From an uncultured Candidatus Melainabacteria bacterium (GTDB taxonomy: Bacteria > Cyanobacteriota > Vampirovibrionia > Gastranaerophilales > Gastranaerophilaceae), in contig CAKVJR010000123.1 in assembly GCA_934754855.1 (NCBI GenBank), positions 1 to 5,293 on the forward strand: 5,293 bases of DNA. Direction: 5' to 3'. Made by a program: the position numbers and the translations under genes. The notes under the pieces are model-generated. The model saw only the letters and a program-made list of their open reading frames with translations. It was not told the origin of the DNA and ran no database searches. Positions 4,955 through 5,293 of the stretch are shown piece after piece (the first letter of the stretch is position 1; each line of letters begins with the position of its first letter).

Positions 4955-5293
4955 ATGAAAGATTTTCTCAAGTCGCTGAAAGAAAAGATTAAATTATTTG
5001 ACAGCACCCTGACGGATTATTCTAAGAAAACAGAAGGCACGGGACAAATTCCTTATCTTGCCTATGTTAATTGGGGCGTTAATCTTTCTTTGGACGAAAA
5101 TCTTGACGAGGCAATCGATAAACTTGAAACATCGGCAATGTTACAGCCGCATGCTCCGATTGTTCAAATGAATCTCGGTCGTGTTTATATGAAAAAAGGT
5201 CTTTATCCCGAGGCAATCGCCCGTTTCGATAAAGTTATAAGACTAGAAAAAGGCAACAGTACGGCGTATTCACTTGCTGCAGCATGTTATATT
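4955..5293 (+). CDS. TPR-repeat protein, N-terminal part, runs off the right edge
   Basis: An open frame of 113 codons without a stop up to the last base. It begins MKDFLKSLKEKIKLFDSTLT, a charged start with no signal peptide or membrane helix, so it is probably cytoplasmic. Two tetratricopeptide units are visible. The first, about residues 33-69 (PYLAYVNWGVNLSL...NLDEAIDKLETSAMLQP), fits the W/L-G-Y-A-F pattern loosely. The second, about 70-105 (APIVQMNLGRVYMKKG, then YPEAIARFDKVIRLEKGN), fits it closely. A third seems to begin at STAYSLAAACY. TPR arrays form helical scaffolds for protein-protein contacts; the specific partner cannot be told. GGAG lies six bases before the ATG. It is divergent from rpsP, and the codon and base use look like the neighbours. 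Confidence 0.9.
   Translation, partial: MKDFLKSLKEKIKLFDSTLTDYSKKTEGTGQIPYLAYVNWGVNLSLDENLDEAIDKLETSAMLQPHAPIVQMNLGRVYMKKGLYPEAIARFDKVIRLEKGNSTAYSLAAACYI

Overview
The window comes from a low-GC (by eye about one third G+C) bacterium with an anaerobic lifestyle. An oxygen-sensitive class III ribonucleotide reductase (NrdD) is encoded, with no aerobic counterpart visible. The response regulator, with its winged-helix DNA-binding half, and the TPR protein would fit a gut Melainabacteria/Vampirovibrionia-type lineage (non-photosynthetic relatives of Cyanobacteria). That placement is an impression from protein sequence only, and a Firmicutes-like source is not excluded.

Layout. From 1 to 2094, on the minus strand, lies nrdD. 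Its first 547 or so residues are in one frame. At about 449-456 the frame shifts and the rest of the protein continues to the window edge, where it is cut before the C-terminal zinc site and the glycyl-radical loop. From 2095 to 2559 is a 465-base gene-free region that serves as the nrdD leader and promoter region. It holds a candidate promoter, a 27-bp dyad at the predicted transcription start, repeated TTTACAA words, a hairpin touching the Shine-Dalgarno sequence, and the terminator of the preceding transcription unit. From 2560 to 4679, also on the minus strand, come rpsP (ribosomal protein S16), a well-formed intrinsic terminator, a CgeB-like glycosyltransferase gene, and an OmpR/PhoB-type response regulator gene 12 bases further on. 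From 4680 to 4954 is a divergent intergenic region with a structured rpsP leader. From 4955 to the right edge, on the plus strand, begins a TPR-repeat protein that runs off the window.

How the genes relate. The glycosyltransferase and response regulator are tightly spaced and probably co-transcribed. They start directly behind the rpsP terminator, so they are probably fed by read-through from rpsP, because no room is left for an ordinary promoter between them outside rpsP itself. The response regulator has no adjacent histidine kinase. NrdD is a separate unit and would need the activase NrdG, which is not in the window.

I see no CRISPR array, mobile element, tRNA, rRNA or clearly novel multi-gene system here. 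The most useful observations are the nrdD frameshift, the dyad at the nrdD promoter, and the rpsP leader with a possible anti-Shine-Dalgarno pairing.
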